From: Treponema sp. OMZ 798
GTDB lineage: Bacteria; Spirochaetota; Spirochaetia; Treponematales; Treponemataceae
DNA length: 64,000 nucleotides
Assembly: GCF_024181385.1 (NCBI RefSeq)
Contig: NZ_CP051305.1
Span: 1,922,001-1,986,000 of the forward strand
Direction: 5' to 3'
This document shows positions 18,601 to 27,298 of this stretch, piece after piece (within the stretch, counting starts at the first letter, position 1; every line of letters begins with the position of its first letter). Below the pieces are notes generated by a model that searched no databases, was not told the origin of the DNA, and saw only the letters and a list, made by a program, of their open reading frames with translations. The translations under genes and the position numbers were made by a program.

Positions 18601-19946
18601 TCGGCGTTAAAGGCCTTACATACAAGAGGATGAAGGCGGATAGCCTTTCCTTCTACCAAAACGGGTTCAAAGGCTTGAATACCCAAGCGGTGGAGGGTCG
18701 GAGCACGGTTTAAAAGAACGGGGTGCTCGCTTACAACCTCATCAAGAACTGCAAAAACCTCGGCAGCTTCCTGTTCTACAAGGAGTTTAGCCTTTTTTAT
18801 ATTCGAAACAACTTCCTTTTGAACGAGTTTTTTCATTATAAAGGGCTTAAATAGCTCCAAGGCCATCTTGGTGGGAAGACCGCACTGCCAGAGCTTAAGC
18901 TCGGGGCCTACAACAATTACGGATCGGCCTGAGTAGTCGACACGCTTACCTAAAAGGTTTTGGCGGAACCGGCCCTGTTTTCCCTTTAAAAGATCCGAAA
19001 TGGACTTTAAGGGGCGGTTTGAAGCTCCCTTAATAGCCTTTTTGCGTTTTGAGTTATCGAACAAGGCATCAACGGCTTCTTGAAGCATCCTTTTTTCGTT
19101 TCTGATGATGATATCGGGAGCCTTTAATTCCATGAGCTTGCTCAAACGGCTGTTTCTGTGGATTACCCTTCGATATAAGTCGTTAAGGTCTGAGGTTGCA
19201 AAGCGTCCTCCGTCAAGCTGAACCATGGGGCGCAAATCGGGAGGAATAACCGGAATAACATCCAAAATCATCCATTCGGGTCTGTTGCCTGAGGCTCTGA
19301 AATTTTCGACTATTTCGATTCGGCGCAAAAGGCGCTGGTCGCTTTTTGCACCCTTTTCAATCATCTTAGCCCTCAATTGATCTGCAAGTTCATCCAAATT
19401 TATGTTTTGAAGGAGGGTCTTAATAGCTCCTGCACCCATACCGGCCGTAAAGGCGGCTCCGTAACGCTCGTGAGCATCCCTGTACTCATCCTCGGTTAAA
19501 AGCTGCATGGGTTCCAAGTCGGTATCGTTTGCATCGATAACGATGTATTTTTCGTAGTATAAAACCGACCTTAGGGCTGCCACCTGTAAGTTGAGGAGGA
19601 GTCCCATTCGGCTGGGAACGGATCTGTAATACCAAATGTGAGAAACGGGGGCAGCCAGTTCTATGTGACCCATACGTTCACGGCGGACCTTGAAGTGAGT
19701 AACCTCAACACCGCAGCGGTCGCAGATAACTCCCTTATAGCGGATTGACTTAAACTTTCCGCAAAAACATTCCCATTCCTTTGTGGTTCCGAATATTCTT
19801 TCGCAAAACAAACCGTCCCTCTCCGGACGCAAGGTTCGGTAATTGATTGTTTCAGGCTTTTTTACTTCTCCATAGGACCATGCCCTGATAGTGTCGGGTG
19901 AAGCAAGCCTTATCATCAAGCTATCAAAATCCTGTATATCTCTCAT
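15672..19946 (-). CDS. rpoC: RNA polymerase beta' subunit
   Basis: A 1424-residue RNA polymerase beta' subunit. The N-terminal zinc site is seen in [13 protein letters not shown] and ICDRCGV (residues 60-78). The catalytic Mg-binding loop [12 protein letters not shown] is present in the middle of the first half. The second zinc site shows [17 protein letters not shown], and the bridge/trigger region includes [26 protein letters not shown]. Length is typical. It starts 24 bases after the rpoB stop on the same strand with a GGAGAGAG site, so it is in the rpoB transcript. The usual rpsL-rpsG genes do not follow; instead there is a structured gap and an accessory nuclease gene. Confidence 0.98.
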   Translation of the reverse strand: MRDIQDFDSLMIRLASPDTIRAWSYGEVKKPETINYRTLRPERDGLFCERIFGTTKEWECFCGKFKSIRYKGVICDRCGVEVTHFKVRRERMGHIELAAPVSHIWYYRSVPSRMGLLLNLQVAALRSVLYYEKYIVIDANDTDLEPMQLLTEDEYRDAHERYGAAFTAGMGAGAIKTLLQNINLDELADQLRAKMIEKGAKSDQRLLRRIEIVENFRASGNRPEWMILDVIPVIPPDLRPMVQLDGGRFATSDLNDLYRRVIHRNSRLSKLMELKAPDIIIRNEKRMLQEAVDALFDNSKRKKAIKGASNRPLKSISDLLKGKQGRFRQNLLGKRVDYSGRSVIVVGPELKLWQCGLPTKMALELFKPFIMKKLVQKEVVSNIKKAKLLVEQEAAEVFAVLDEVVSEHPVLLNRAPTLHRLGIQAFEPVLVEGKAIRLHPLVCKAFNADFDGDQMAIHVPLTQAAQMECWTLMLSARNLLDPANGKTIVFPTQDMVLGLYYLTKERALPEGKKERRYSSVAEVLMAAEGHAVGWQEPVLIDYETEPGKIEKVRTTPGRILFNEEMPEGVPFTNDALNDKKIRKLIEDVFKDKGPWLAVQLLDKLKAVGYKYATYFGATLSMEDMIIPPEKAGMLEKANKEVLEIYNQYKGGHITQEERYNRVVDVWQKTNSNLKEILMNRLQEDKGGFNTIHMMATSGARGNKDQINQLAGMRGLMSKPTGDIIELPIRSNFKEGLNVMEFFISTNGARKGLTDTALKTSDAGYLTRRLVDIAQNVVVNEEDCGTINGIEYAAIKRGDEIRESLSERIAGKYTLERVIHPITGELLIDVNEYITDEVAKKIEEAGVETVKLRTVLTCESKHGVCVKCYGRDLARNRIVRIGEAVGIIAAQSIGQPGTQLTMRTFHEGGTASKNVEENRIVFNDYSIIVRGIKGSYVILKNGNFLFTRKGEFTFSRVLNEYALKKGETPLVSTGMRVVKGNPLYTLKNGKEVLSENIAIAEVRDNIIYLIGQEQTIEIRNGSEVVVKENDVIKAGETVGTFDPFADPILAEYDGFVRFEDILPGTTLKEEADEETGVVEKRISDAHFDKMQPRIFISDESGNTVGEDSYFLPGGAQLLVEEGQEIKAGAILAKIAKESVKTKDITGGLPRVSELLEARRPKSPAVLAAIAGVVTIKKGLLKGKRTIMVRDEYGHDVKHLVPIGKRMLVRDGDTVKAGEPLCDGSFDPHDILNILGENALQNYLMKEIKEVYDAQGVTINDKHVGIIVRQMLRKVKIVSVGDTKFIFDQQIDKYRFHEENKRVKEEGGQPAVARPMFQGITKAALNIDSFISAASFQETTKVLTNAAIAGSSDELRGLKENVIIGHLIPAGTGMKQYRDIKLFDKNKSDLDVQMNEILERRRLEAEAAQALEEKELIEEENFLDDI

Positions 19947-19970
19947 AATCTCTCCCTCTCCTTACTTCCG

Positions 19971-22900
19971 TTAAAAGTTAGTACTTGTTTTTTCGCGTTT
20001 GATTAGCTCTTCATCCCTTTCGGTCAAAGGAATCTGCTGACCCTTTGCATCATAGATTGTAAAGTCGAGAGCTAAACCTCTTAATTCCTGGACCAATACG
20101 TTAAAGGATTCGGGGATTCCTGCGGAGCTTGAAGGCTCGCCCTTAACGATGGATTCGTATATCTTGGATCGTCCGTGCATATCGTCGGACTTGATTGTAA
20201 TAAGTTCCTGCAAGGTATTGGCAGCACCATAGGCTTCGAGGGCCCAAACTTCCATTTCTCCCAAGCGCTGACCGCCGAATTGGGCCTTTCCGCCCAAGGG
20301 CTGCTGGGTAACGAGAGAATAAGGACCGGTAGAGCGGGCATGCATCTTGTCGTCGACAAGGTGGGCCAGCTTTAAGAAGTAGATAACGCCGACAAAAACC
20401 TCGTTTTCAAAGAGGCGGCCTGTTAAACCGTCGCGGAGTTTTACCTTGGAGCTCGCCGGATAGCCGGCTTCTTTAAGTTTGGCTTCAATCTGCTCCATGC
20501 TGGGTGACTCAAAAACGGGAGACTCGTACCATTCGTCGAGTTTTAAACCGGCCAAGCCAAGTTCGGATTCAAGAATCTGGCCGATATTCATTCGTGAGGG
20601 AACACCGAGCGGGTTTAGACAGATATCGAGCGGAGTTCCATCTTCCATGTATGGCATATCTTCTTCGGGGAGAATTCTGGCTACAAGGCCCTTGTTTCCG
20701 TGGCGGCCTGCCATCTTGTCTCCCTCGCGGAGTTTTCGTTTTGTGGCGATTAAGACCTTTACAACCTCATCTACGCCGGGACTCAAGTCGTCCCCCTGAT
20801 TCCTCTTTAAGCGCTGAACATCTATAACCGTACCCTCGGTTCCGTGGGGAACGCGCAATGAGGTATCCCTAACTTCCTTAGCCTTTTCACCGAAAATAGA
20901 GTTAAGGAGCTTAAACTCAGGAGTCGTATCGCTTTCGCTTTTCGGAGTAACCTTACCGACAAGGATGTCGCCGGGCTTTACCTTAGAGCCTATGCGGATA
21001 ATACCTTCGCTGTCAAGGTCGTCCAAGCTCTTTTCGGACTTGTTCGGAATGTCGCAGGTCATCTTTTCGGCACCGAGTTTTGTTTCGCGGACATCGGTTG
21101 AAAGCTCTTTTATATGGATAGAAGTAAACATATCTTCCTTTACGACCCTGCGTGAAATTAAGATAGCGTCTTCATAGTTATAACCGTTCCAAGGTACGAA
21201 ACCTACAAGAATGTTGCGTCCTAGGGCCAATTCTCCGCTATAGGTTGCAGGTCCGTCTGCGATGGGCTGACCTTCTTTAACCGTGTCTCCTACATTGACG
21301 ATGGGCCTTTGATGGTAGCAGGTCTCCTGGTTTGTTCTTTGATATTTTAATAAGGTGTATTCGTCCTTATCTTCCTTATTTTTTCCCCTTTCGGGGGCTA
21401 TGATAATCGTATCGGAAGAAACATACTCAACCTTTCCCGGCCTCTTTGCCTTTATTAAAACGCCCGAATCATAGGCGCACTTTTTTTCCATACCTGTTCC
21501 GACACGCGGAGGCTCGGGGAAAACAAGGGGAACAGCCTGACGCTGCATGTTGGAGCCCATGAGGGCACGGTTAGCATCGTCGTGCTCAAGGAAGGGGATT
21601 AGAGAAGCCGAAACGGATATAATCTGTTTGGGCGAAACGTCCATGTATTGAATATCTTTAGGGCTTATTGAAGTATAGTCGCCAAGTCTTCGGCACGAAA
21701 CCTGATCAGTATTAATCTTTCCGTCCTTTCCGATAGCGGAAGAAACCTGACCGATAAAGTATTTGTCTTCATCCATTGCAGACAAGTACTCAATTTCGCG
21801 GGTAGCAACCCCGTTTACAACCTTTACATAGGGGGCCTCCAAAAAGCCGTATTCGTTTACTCTTGCATAGTTTGCCATAGAAACGATTAGACCGATATTC
21901 GGGCCTTCAGGGGTTTCAATCGGACACATTCTTCCATAGTGAGTATAGTGAACTTCTCGGACCTCGAAACCGGCTCTGTCGCGTGAAAGACCGCCGGGAC
22001 CTAAGGCGTTAAGACGGCGTTTATGAGTAAGCTCGGCCAAAGGGTTTACCTGATCCATGAACTGGGATAACTGGCTTGCACCGAAGAATTCTTTTATAGC
22101 TGCAACGATGGGCTTAATCGAAATTAAGTCCTGAGGCTTAATGGTATCCATCTCCTTGGAACTCATCCTGTCGCGGGCAATGCGTTCCATTCTGGAGAAG
22201 GCTTTTTTTAGAACATCGGTCATAATTTCGCCGACCGAGCGAATTCGCCTGTTGCCTAGATGGTCGATATCGTCAATACTCTCTTCACCTATGTAAACCT
22301 TTATCAAAAATTTCATGGTCTTAAATATATCTTCTTCGATTAAGGTTGTACCTTTCACATCATCAGAGTAGTCGAATTTTTTATTTAACTTATATCGGCC
22401 GACCTTGCCTATATCGTACCTGCGTGCAGTAAAGAACATATTGTGAAGATCTTCTTTTGCATTTTCGTAAGTAATGGGGTCTCCGGGACGGATAACGCTG
22501 TAGACTGCATTTAGGGCATCTTCAACAGTAGGCTCATCATTTACTGCAGGATCGGGAGTGTACTTAATTTCTTCCCTTTCAAAGCAGTTGATGATAATCT
22601 GAGAGTCTAAGGACTCCTTTGCCTTAAAGTCTATTATAGTAATCTTTTTAACGTCATTTTGAATTAAATCGTCTATGTTGTGGGGATGAATTTTTTCTCC
22701 GGCCTGATGCATTTTACGTTTTTCGCCGTCTTCACCCTTTACAAAAACATCCCTTGCCAGTACCTGACCGATCAATTCTTCGTACTCAGTCCTGTCTGAA
22801 GATATTTTTGCAGTTTTAGTTTTATAGAAAAGGTCGATAATTTTTTCCCGCGTATCATACCCGAGAGCTCGTAAAAAAATCGTACCTAAAATTCGCTTTT

Positions 22901-23474
22901 TGCTGTCAAGCTTTGCATAAATAAGCTCTTTTTTCTGATCTATTTCAAATTCAAGCCATGTTCCGCGGTAGGGAATAATGCGGCTTGAGTAAACTCCCTT
23001 TTCATGCGAAAAGATAACACCCGGCGAGCGGTGAATCTGAGAAACTACAACCCGTTCCGCTCCGTTTATAATAAAGGTTCCTCTTTCCGTCATCAAAGGA
23101 ATATCGCCCATGTAGATATTTTTGCGGCGTATTTCTTTGGTTTCTTTGAAGAACAAGTCTATTTCGGCTTTTAGGGGAACAGAATAAGTAAGCCCCTTTT
23201 GTTTGCATTCAATTTCGGAAAATTTAATACTATCGTAATCGAGAGAATAGGATAGATATTGCAAAGCCATGTCTTCATTTATACTTTCGATAGGAAAAGT
23301 TGTATGGAATACCGATTCTAAGCCCTCAATCTCGGTCTCATCTGTCTTTTTTTCTTTGTTTAAAAATTTATTGTAAGATTGAATCTGAATATCGATGAGG
23401 TTTGGAAGCTCCATAAAATTCGGAACATCCTTACCGTAATACCTTCGATCTATTTTTTGGCCTCTTGCAAACAT
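19971..23474 (-). CDS. rpoB: RNA polymerase beta subunit
   Basis: A 1167-residue RNA polymerase beta subunit. The rifampicin-pocket segment reads [18 protein letters not shown] then [16 protein letters not shown]. The residue equivalent to E. coli Ser531 is Asn (RRLNALG). In spirochaetes this change is known to correlate with natural rifampicin resistance. Other expected motifs are [25 protein letters not shown] and [23 protein letters not shown] (shown only in part by necessity). The ATG follows GGAGGTAAGGG. A hairpin with a T-tract lies between rplL and this gene, suggesting partial termination that lowers rpoBC expression relative to the ribosomal proteins. Confidence 0.98.
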   Translation of the reverse strand: MFARGQKIDRRYYGKDVPNFMELPNLIDIQIQSYNKFLNKEKKTDETEIEGLESVFHTTFPIESINEDMALQYLSYSLDYDSIKFSEIECKQKGLTYSVPLKAEIDLFFKETKEIRRKNIYMGDIPLMTERGTFIINGAERVVVSQIHRSPGVIFSHEKGVYSSRIIPYRGTWLEFEIDQKKELIYAKLDSKKRILGTIFLRALGYDTREKIIDLFYKTKTAKISSDRTEYEELIGQVLARDVFVKGEDGEKRKMHQAGEKIHPHNIDDLIQNDVKKITIIDFKAKESLDSQIIINCFEREEIKYTPDPAVNDEPTVEDALNAVYSVIRPGDPITYENAKEDLHNMFFTARRYDIGKVGRYKLNKKFDYSDDVKGTTLIEEDIFKTMKFLIKVYIGEESIDDIDHLGNRRIRSVGEIMTDVLKKAFSRMERIARDRMSSKEMDTIKPQDLISIKPIVAAIKEFFGASQLSQFMDQVNPLAELTHKRRLNALGPGGLSRDRAGFEVREVHYTHYGRMCPIETPEGPNIGLIVSMANYARVNEYGFLEAPYVKVVNGVATREIEYLSAMDEDKYFIGQVSSAIGKDGKINTDQVSCRRLGDYTSISPKDIQYMDVSPKQIISVSASLIPFLEHDDANRALMGSNMQRQAVPLVFPEPPRVGTGMEKKCAYDSGVLIKAKRPGKVEYVSSDTIIIAPERGKNKEDKDEYTLLKYQRTNQETCYHQRPIVNVGDTVKEGQPIADGPATYSGELALGRNILVGFVPWNGYNYEDAILISRRVVKEDMFTSIHIKELSTDVRETKLGAEKMTCDIPNKSEKSLDDLDSEGIIRIGSKVKPGDILVGKVTPKSESDTTPEFKLLNSIFGEKAKEVRDTSLRVPHGTEGTVIDVQRLKRNQGDDLSPGVDEVVKVLIATKRKLREGDKMAGRHGNKGLVARILPEEDMPYMEDGTPLDICLNPLGVPSRMNIGQILESELGLAGLKLDEWYESPVFESPSMEQIEAKLKEAGYPASSKVKLRDGLTGRLFENEVFVGVIYFLKLAHLVDDKMHARSTGPYSLVTQQPLGGKAQFGGQRLGEMEVWALEAYGAANTLQELITIKSDDMHGRSKIYESIVKGEPSSSAGIPESFNVLVQELRGLALDFTIYDAKGQQIPLTERDEELIKREKTSTNF

Positions 23475-23507
23475 CCCTTACCTCCCAAGTTTATATTTAA
23501 TCACAAA

Positions 23508-23539
23508 AAGACTTCCTGAAATTTCATACAGGAAGTCTT
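23508..23539 (-). terminator. Attenuator-like terminator between rplL and rpoB
   Basis: AAGACTTCCTG (23508-23518) and CAGGAAGTCTT (23529-23539) form a perfect 11-bp stem with a 10-base loop. On the minus strand it is followed by TTTTTGTG, making an intrinsic terminator about 35 bases before the rpoB start. As rpoB has no obvious own promoter, it probably acts as a leaky attenuator. Confidence 0.8.
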
Positions 23540-23562
23540 AGAGAAAATTCATTGTTTATGCT

Positions 23563-23611
23563 GCGGTGTTCTTTTTTGAAAAAAACACTGCAATGTCCGG
23601 CATAAAGCCGG
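23563..23611 (-). other. Further hairpins in the rplL-rpoB gap
   Basis: Two more inverted repeats precede the attenuator. CCGGC (23597-23601) pairs with GCCGG (23607-23611) just after the rplL stop, and GCGGTGTT (23563-23570) pairs with AACACTGC (23584-23591) with one mismatch and an A/T-rich inner stem. They may be RNA-processing sites as in the E. coli rplL-rpoB gap; this is inference. Confidence 0.5.
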
Positions 23612-23622
23612 TATTTTGCTTA

Positions 23623-24012
23623 TTAAGCAATTTCAACTTCACCGCCGGCTGCTGTAATAGCTTCCTTAATTTTAGCTGCTTCTTCTTTAGAAACATCTTC
23701 TTTAAGGACTTTCGGAGCTCCTTCAACAAGCTCTTTAGCTTCTTTCAAGCCGAGACCGGGAATAACGTTTCGAACTTCCTTAATAACACCGATCTTTTTA
23801 CCGGGATCAGCAAGGCCTTTAAGAGTAACAGTAAATTCTGTTTTCTCTTCTTCAGCGGCTGCACCTCCGGCAGCTCCGCCTGCAACTACTGCAACGGGAG
23901 CAGCGGCTGTTACACCGAATTTTTCTTCCATAGCTTTGATAAGCTCAGAAAGTTCGAGAATCGTTTTTTCGCCGATTGCTTCAATAATTTGTTCGTTTGT
24001 TAATGCTGCCAT
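23623..24012 (-). CDS. rplL: 50S ribosomal protein L7/L12
   Basis: A 129-residue L7/L12 stalk protein. It has the N-terminal dimerisation helix ([15 protein letters not shown]), the Ala/Gly-rich hinge (about residues 37-53) and the C-terminal factor-binding domain with [20 protein letters not shown] and [14 protein letters not shown]. Length is normal. It is preceded by rplJ with a structured 116-base gap and followed by the rpoB attenuator. A GGAGAAG site precedes the ATG. Confidence 0.97.
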   Translation of the reverse strand: MAALTNEQIIEAIGEKTILELSELIKAMEEKFGVTAAAPVAVVAGGAAGGAAAEEEKTEFTVTLKGLADPGKKIGVIKEVRNVIPGLGLKEAKELVEGAPKVLKEDVSKEEAAKIKEAITAAGGEVEIA

Positions 24013-24028
24013 ATTATCTTCTCCTTAA

Positions 24029-24128
24029 AATTTAGATTTTTGTGCTTTTAGCACATTAAGCAGACAGGGGGTCAGCTTTTGAAGCCTGACTGCTTAAAAT
24101 ATAAGCGTAAAACAGCTTATTTATAGGT
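24029..24128 (-). other. Structured rplJ-rplL intergenic region
   Basis: The 116-base gap carries a long imperfect hairpin: AAGCAG (about 24057-24062) with CTGCTT (about 24091-24096), and inner TCAG/CTGA pairing. Nearer rplL is a short TGTGC/GCACA hairpin. Such structures could set the higher L12 stoichiometry by RNA processing or control of translation; no experimental basis is implied. Confidence 0.4.
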
Positions 24129-24719
24129 TTAAGCCTCAGGAGCTGCATCAGGAGCAGTCTCGGCGGGCTTTTCTGCCTCTTCCTTAGCGGGTTCAGCTTG
24201 AGCTTCAGCCGCAGGTTTAGTATCTCCCTTATCCACAATCGCCTGTAAGGTACGTACAAACTTGGAAGTTGTAGCATTGACTGTAGACATAAACATTGCA
24301 ATAAGATCCTTTTTGCCGGGAAGTTTTGAGAATGCCTCGATTTGTTTAGCATCGTAAACTTCTCCGTCAACTACAGCACCCTTAATTACAAGGGCGGGAG
24401 CATCTTTTGCATATTCAAACAAGGTTTTTGCAGCCATATTTGCATCTTCTGCAACCATAGCCAAGGCTGTAGGTCCAGTTAACCAAGAATCTACATCCTT
24501 AATGTTTGCATCTTCAAATGCAATGCGTGCAAAGTTATTGCGTACAACCTTGTATGAGCAAGCATTTTCTCTGAGCTTTTTGCGGAGTTCAGTGATTTGC
24601 TCAACCTTTAAGCCTCTGTACTCGGTAAAAATAAAAGAGGAGGAGGCCTTTACATCGTTTTTGATGCTTTCAATCGCTTCTGTTTTTTGGCGATTCGGAT
24701 TTTTTGTTCTTAATGCCAT
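24129..24719 (-). CDS. rplJ: 50S ribosomal protein L10, with acidic Ala-rich tail
   Basis: A 196-residue L10, the base of the L7/L12 stalk. The N-terminal rRNA-binding part has EAIESIKNDVKASSSFIFTE then YRGLKVEQITELRKKLRE, and VRNNFARIAF is the usual core. The stalk-binding C-terminal helix region is about 140-165. After it comes an extra tail of about 30 residues made of Ala, Glu, Pro and Lys (PAKEEAEKPAETAPDAAPEA), making it longer than the roughly 165-residue norm. It is immediately downstream of rplA (2-base gap). Confidence 0.95.
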   Translation of the reverse strand: MALRTKNPNRQKTEAIESIKNDVKASSSFIFTEYRGLKVEQITELRKKLRENACSYKVVRNNFARIAFEDANIKDVDSWLTGPTALAMVAEDANMAAKTLFEYAKDAPALVIKGAVVDGEVYDAKQIEAFSKLPGKKDLIAMFMSTVNATTSKFVRTLQAIVDKGDTKPAAEAQAEPAKEEAEKPAETAPDAAPEA

Positions 24720-24721
24720 TT

Positions 24722-25402
24722 TTACTCTCCTACCTTATAATCAACCCAAACACCGGGGCCCATTGTCGAACTAATAGATACGGATCTGATATAGTCGCCC
24801 TTTGCATCAGCAGGCTTTTTTCTCATCGTTTCGTTAATAAGAGCCTGTACGTTTTCTGCAATCTTGGCAGAATCCATAGATACCTTTCCGACAGGGAGAT
24901 GAACAACTCCGCCCTTATCGGCACGGAATTCTACACGGCCTTTTTTAAGCTCATTGATAGCGCTTGCAATATCCGTGGTAACTGTTCCTGTCTTGGGGTT
25001 AGGCATTAAGCCTCTGCGGCCGAGCACCATACCTAAGCGTCCTACATCCTTCATCATATCGGGGGTAGCAACTGCAATATCGAAATCGAGCCAGCCGCCC
25101 TTTACCTTTTCAATGTATTCCGTAGAACCGGCATAAGCTGCTCCTGCCTCAAGAGCTTCTTTTACTCTGTCATCCGTACAAAAAACCAAAACCTTTTTTT
25201 CGCCCTTAAACTGATGAGGGAGAACAAGGGTATCTCTAACGCTCTGTCCCTTACCAAGGGTCAAACTTACATGAACTTCAACCGTTTCATCGAATTTGGC
25301 ATATTTAAGCTCTTTGACAATATCAACAGCCTTGGGAAGCTCGTAGGATGCTGCAGAATCATACTTTGCAAGTGCATTTTTGTAATTTTTTCCGTGTTTC
25401 AT
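24722..25402 (-). CDS. rplA: 50S ribosomal protein L1
   Basis: A 226-residue L1, which binds 23S rRNA at the L1 stalk and typically represses its own operon mRNA. Motifs include KFDETVEVHVSLTLGKGQ, the signature LGRRGLMPNPKTGTVT, and FRADKGGVVHLPVGK. Length is normal. It starts at 25402, one base from the stop codon of rplK, so translation is probably coupled, as in other bacteria. Confidence 0.97.
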   Translation of the reverse strand: MKHGKNYKNALAKYDSAASYELPKAVDIVKELKYAKFDETVEVHVSLTLGKGQSVRDTLVLPHQFKGEKKVLVFCTDDRVKEALEAGAAYAGSTEYIEKVKGGWLDFDIAVATPDMMKDVGRLGMVLGRRGLMPNPKTGTVTTDIASAINELKKGRVEFRADKGGVVHLPVGKVSMDSAKIAENVQALINETMRKKPADAKGDYIRSVSISSTMGPGVWVDYKVGE

Positions 25403-25403
25403 A

Positions 25404-25835
25404 CTAGCGCTCCACCTCTACACCCATACTTCGTGCAGTTCCTGCAATAATTTTCTTTGCAGCTTCAATGTCGTTTGCATTGATATCGGGCATCTTTGTT
25501 TTTGCGATTTCTTCCAATGCGGCCTTTGAAAGTTTTCCAACTTTTGCAGTAACCGATGCGGCAGAACCTTTTTCAATCTTGCAGGCTTTTTTGATTAAAA
25601 CCGATGCGGGCGGTGTTTTAAGGATAAAAGTAAAACTCTTATCGGCATAAACCGTGATAACAACGGGAACAACCAAACCGGGCTCCATAGATTTTGTACG
25701 GTCATTGAACTGCTGTACAAACTGGGGTGCACTTACACCGTGCGGACCTAGAGCCGGGCCTACAGGCGGCGCAGGAGTTGCTTTTCCTGCGGGACACTGA
25801 AGTTTAATCTGTGTCACAACCTTTTTCTTTGCCAT
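25404..25835 (-). CDS. rplK: 50S ribosomal protein L11
   Basis: A 143-residue L11. The start at 25835 is chosen because the conserved N-terminus [13 protein letters not shown] begins there and GGAGAGAAG lies just upstream; the longer open frame to 25886 has no conserved sequence. The [18 protein letters not shown] and FVQQFND motifs are diagnostic, and the C-terminal [12 protein letters not shown] ends the rRNA-binding domain. L11 forms the GTPase-associated centre with the L10/L12 stalk. It follows nusG with a 91-base gap. Confidence 0.97.
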   Translation of the reverse strand: MAKKKVVTQIKLQCPAGKATPAPPVGPALGPHGVSAPQFVQQFNDRTKSMEPGLVVPVVITVYADKSFTFILKTPPASVLIKKACKIEKGSAASVTAKVGKLSKAALEEIAKTKMPDINANDIEAAKKIIAGTARSMGVEVER

Positions 25836-25926
25836 CTTCTCTCCTTCCGGTACAAACGGAGGTCTCCCTCCTCCCGTAATATACAATTAAAGCGCAGATA
25901 CCGAAGCACTGCACCTTGTTTAAAAT

Positions 25927-26484
25927 TTAAATGATTTCGGCTTGAGACATTTCGACTTCAACCGGTGTAGTACGGCCGAAAATCGCTACCATAACTCTTA
26001 ACTTGTTTTTATCTGCCATAACCTCATCGATGACGCCGGTAAACGAGGCAAAAGCACCTTCGATGATTTTGACATGCTGTCCTTCACTGAAATTTTGAAT
26101 AACGCGGATATTCTTGTCGCCTTTAATTTCTCCGGTTTTTTGCAAGATTTCCTTTGCTTCTTCGGAAGAAATAGGCTGCGGTTTTTCATTTCCTGCCGTG
26201 CCCAAGAAACCTGTAACACCTTGAATTTTGCGGATTTCGGAGCAAACACTTTTCCAGCCGATATCGGGAAGATTCATTTCTACAAGCATGTAACCGGGAA
26301 GAAACTTTCGCTTAACGTTGCGTTTTTTTCCGCCCTTATTTTCAATTACAAGCTCTTCAGGTATTTTTATATCGGTAACAAAGTCTGCAGAAATAATTCC
26401 TTTTTCTATAAGAGTACGTATTGTTCTTTCAATCTTATTCTCATAACCTGAATAGGTATGAAGAATGTACCAAGCCTTAGCCAT
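25927..26484 (-). CDS. nusG: Transcription termination/antitermination protein NusG
   Basis: A 185-residue NusG. The N-terminal NGN domain starts AKAWYILHTYSGYENK, followed by LPGYMLVEMNL and IRKIQGVTGFLG. The C-terminal KOW domain has EGQHVKIIEGAFASFTGVI. It binds RNA polymerase and modulates pausing, Rho termination and coupling to ribosomes. It sits 3 bases after secE, the common bacterial order, and upstream of rplK. Confidence 0.96.
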   Translation of the reverse strand: MAKAWYILHTYSGYENKIERTIRTLIEKGIISADFVTDIKIPEELVIENKGGKKRNVKRKFLPGYMLVEMNLPDIGWKSVCSEIRKIQGVTGFLGTAGNEKPQPISSEEAKEILQKTGEIKGDKNIRVIQNFSEGQHVKIIEGAFASFTGVIDEVMADKNKLRVMVAIFGRTTPVEVEMSQAEII

Positions 26485-26487
26485 TAC

Positions 26488-26667
26488 TTAAAATATCCAA
26501 CCCACACAAGCTATAAAGAAGGCATCGAGGCCTCCGAGAAAAACAGCTACAATAAGGGTAGAAATCAACACTACTTTTACCGAAGATCCTACTTCAGAAG
26601 CTGTAGGCCAGACAACTTTTCTAAGCTCTCCTATACATTCTTTCCAAAAAGTTCCAATTTTAGCCAT
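26488..26667 (-). CDS. secE: Preprotein translocase subunit SecE
   Basis: A 59-residue single-span SecE, the stabilising subunit of SecYEG. It begins MAKIGTFWKECIGELRKVVWPT; the RKVVWPT motif before the single transmembrane helix (VVLISTLIVAVFLGGLDAFF) is the family signature. The start at 26667 is chosen since the longer open frame would run through tRNA-Trp. The gene lies directly between tRNA-Trp and nusG, as in many bacteria. Confidence 0.95.
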   Translation of the reverse strand: MAKIGTFWKECIGELRKVVWPTASEVGSSVKVVLISTLIVAVFLGGLDAFFIACVGWIF

Positions 26668-26690
26668 AAAAACCTCGTTTTTTAAAATTA

Positions 26691-26763
26691 CAGGCCAGGA
26701 AGGACTCGAACCCTCAACATTCGGTTTTGGAGACCGACGCTCTACCATTGGAGCTACTGACCT
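26691..26763 (-). tRNA. tRNA-Trp (CCA anticodon)
   Basis: On the minus strand the acceptor arms AGGTCAG and CTGGCCT pair, the D-arm holds AGCTCCAATGGTAGAGC, the anticodon loop is CTCCAAA (anticodon CCA) and the T-arm has GGTTCGAGTCC. The 3' CCA is not encoded. It lies between rpmG and secE. Confidence 0.96.
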
Positions 26764-26809
26764 AATTGAATCTAAGCCCGCTGCCTTAAATCGTCACGGA
26801 CTTATTCGA

Positions 26810-26980
26810 CTACTTTATCTTTGTTTCCTTATGCAATGTATGCTTGCGATCAAAAGAACAATACTTCATCAATTCAAGTTTACCTTGAATATTTTTTCTG
26901 TTCTTAGATGTAGTATAATTCTTTCTTTTGCATTCGCTGCATTGAAGAGCTATGAGCTCCACAGCTGTTTTCTTAGCCAT
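26810..26980 (-). CDS. rpmG: 50S ribosomal protein L33
   Basis: A 56-residue L33. It has the zinc-knuckle CSECKRKNY and the later [15 protein letters not shown] segment; with one cysteine in the second pair replaced (CSFD), the four-Cys zinc site is incomplete, as in Cys-poor L33 variants. The start [14 protein letters not shown] at 26980 follows GGAGGG. It lies between tRNA-Thr and tRNA-Trp, a classic location upstream of secE. Confidence 0.93.
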   Translation of the reverse strand: MAKKTAVELIALQCSECKRKNYTTSKNRKNIQGKLELMKYCSFDRKHTLHKETKIK

Positions 26981-27021
26981 TACTTTACCCTCCGCAAAAT
27001 TCTAGGTCATCGTTTCCGAAA

Positions 27022-27094
27022 AGCTCCCGAGCAGAATTGAACTGCTGACCCCAACCTTACCATGGTTGTGCTCTGCCGACTGAGCTACAGGAGC
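27022..27094 (-). tRNA. tRNA-Thr (GGT anticodon)
   Basis: On the minus strand GCTCCTG and CGGGAGC form the acceptor stem, the D-arm is AGCTCAGTCGGCAGAGC, and the anticodon stem CAACC/GGTTG encloses ATGGTAA (anticodon GGT). The T-arm contains GTTCAATTC. CCA is not encoded. It is the first gene of the tRNA - rpmG - secE - nusG - rpl - rpo block. Confidence 0.95.
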
Positions 27095-27120
27095 AAAATA
27101 CCCATAAAACAGGTTCAGGC

Positions 27121-27149
27121 ATTTTATCAAATAGAGTATTTTTTGTCAA
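27121..27149 (-). promoter_or_regulatory. Promoter of the tRNA-Thr/rpl/rpo block
   Basis: On the minus strand a consensus TTGACA (27144-27149) is followed after 17 bases by TAAAAT (27121-27126). Transcription would start around 27114, about 20 bases before the mature tRNA-Thr 5' end. Confidence 0.8.
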
Positions 27150-27217
27150 TAGCTTGATGAGGAATATATAGTAAAATATAAATAAAGAAGTTAAATTTTA
27201 AGGGTTAAACAAACAAA

Positions 27218-27257
27218 AAGGTGCAGTCAAATTCTTTTAAAGATTTTACTGCACCTT
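27218..27257 (-). terminator. Terminator downstream of the type I exporter operon
   Basis: AAGGTGCAGT (27218-27227) pairs with ACTGCACCTT (27248-27257). On the minus strand the stem is followed by TTTTTGTTTG, so it ends the operon whose last gene is the TolC-like gene at 27299. Confidence 0.85.
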
Positions 27258-27298
27258 ACATATTTTGCACCGTAGGTCAGCAGGCAAAAAGTAAGTTT

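Noticed and set aside
25836..25886. 17-residue extension of L11
   Set aside because: The conserved L11 N-terminus and its ribosome-binding site place the start at 25835.
26668..26748. N-terminal extension of SecE over tRNA-Trp
   Set aside because: The extra 27 residues translate the tRNA gene; the conserved SecE start is at 26667.
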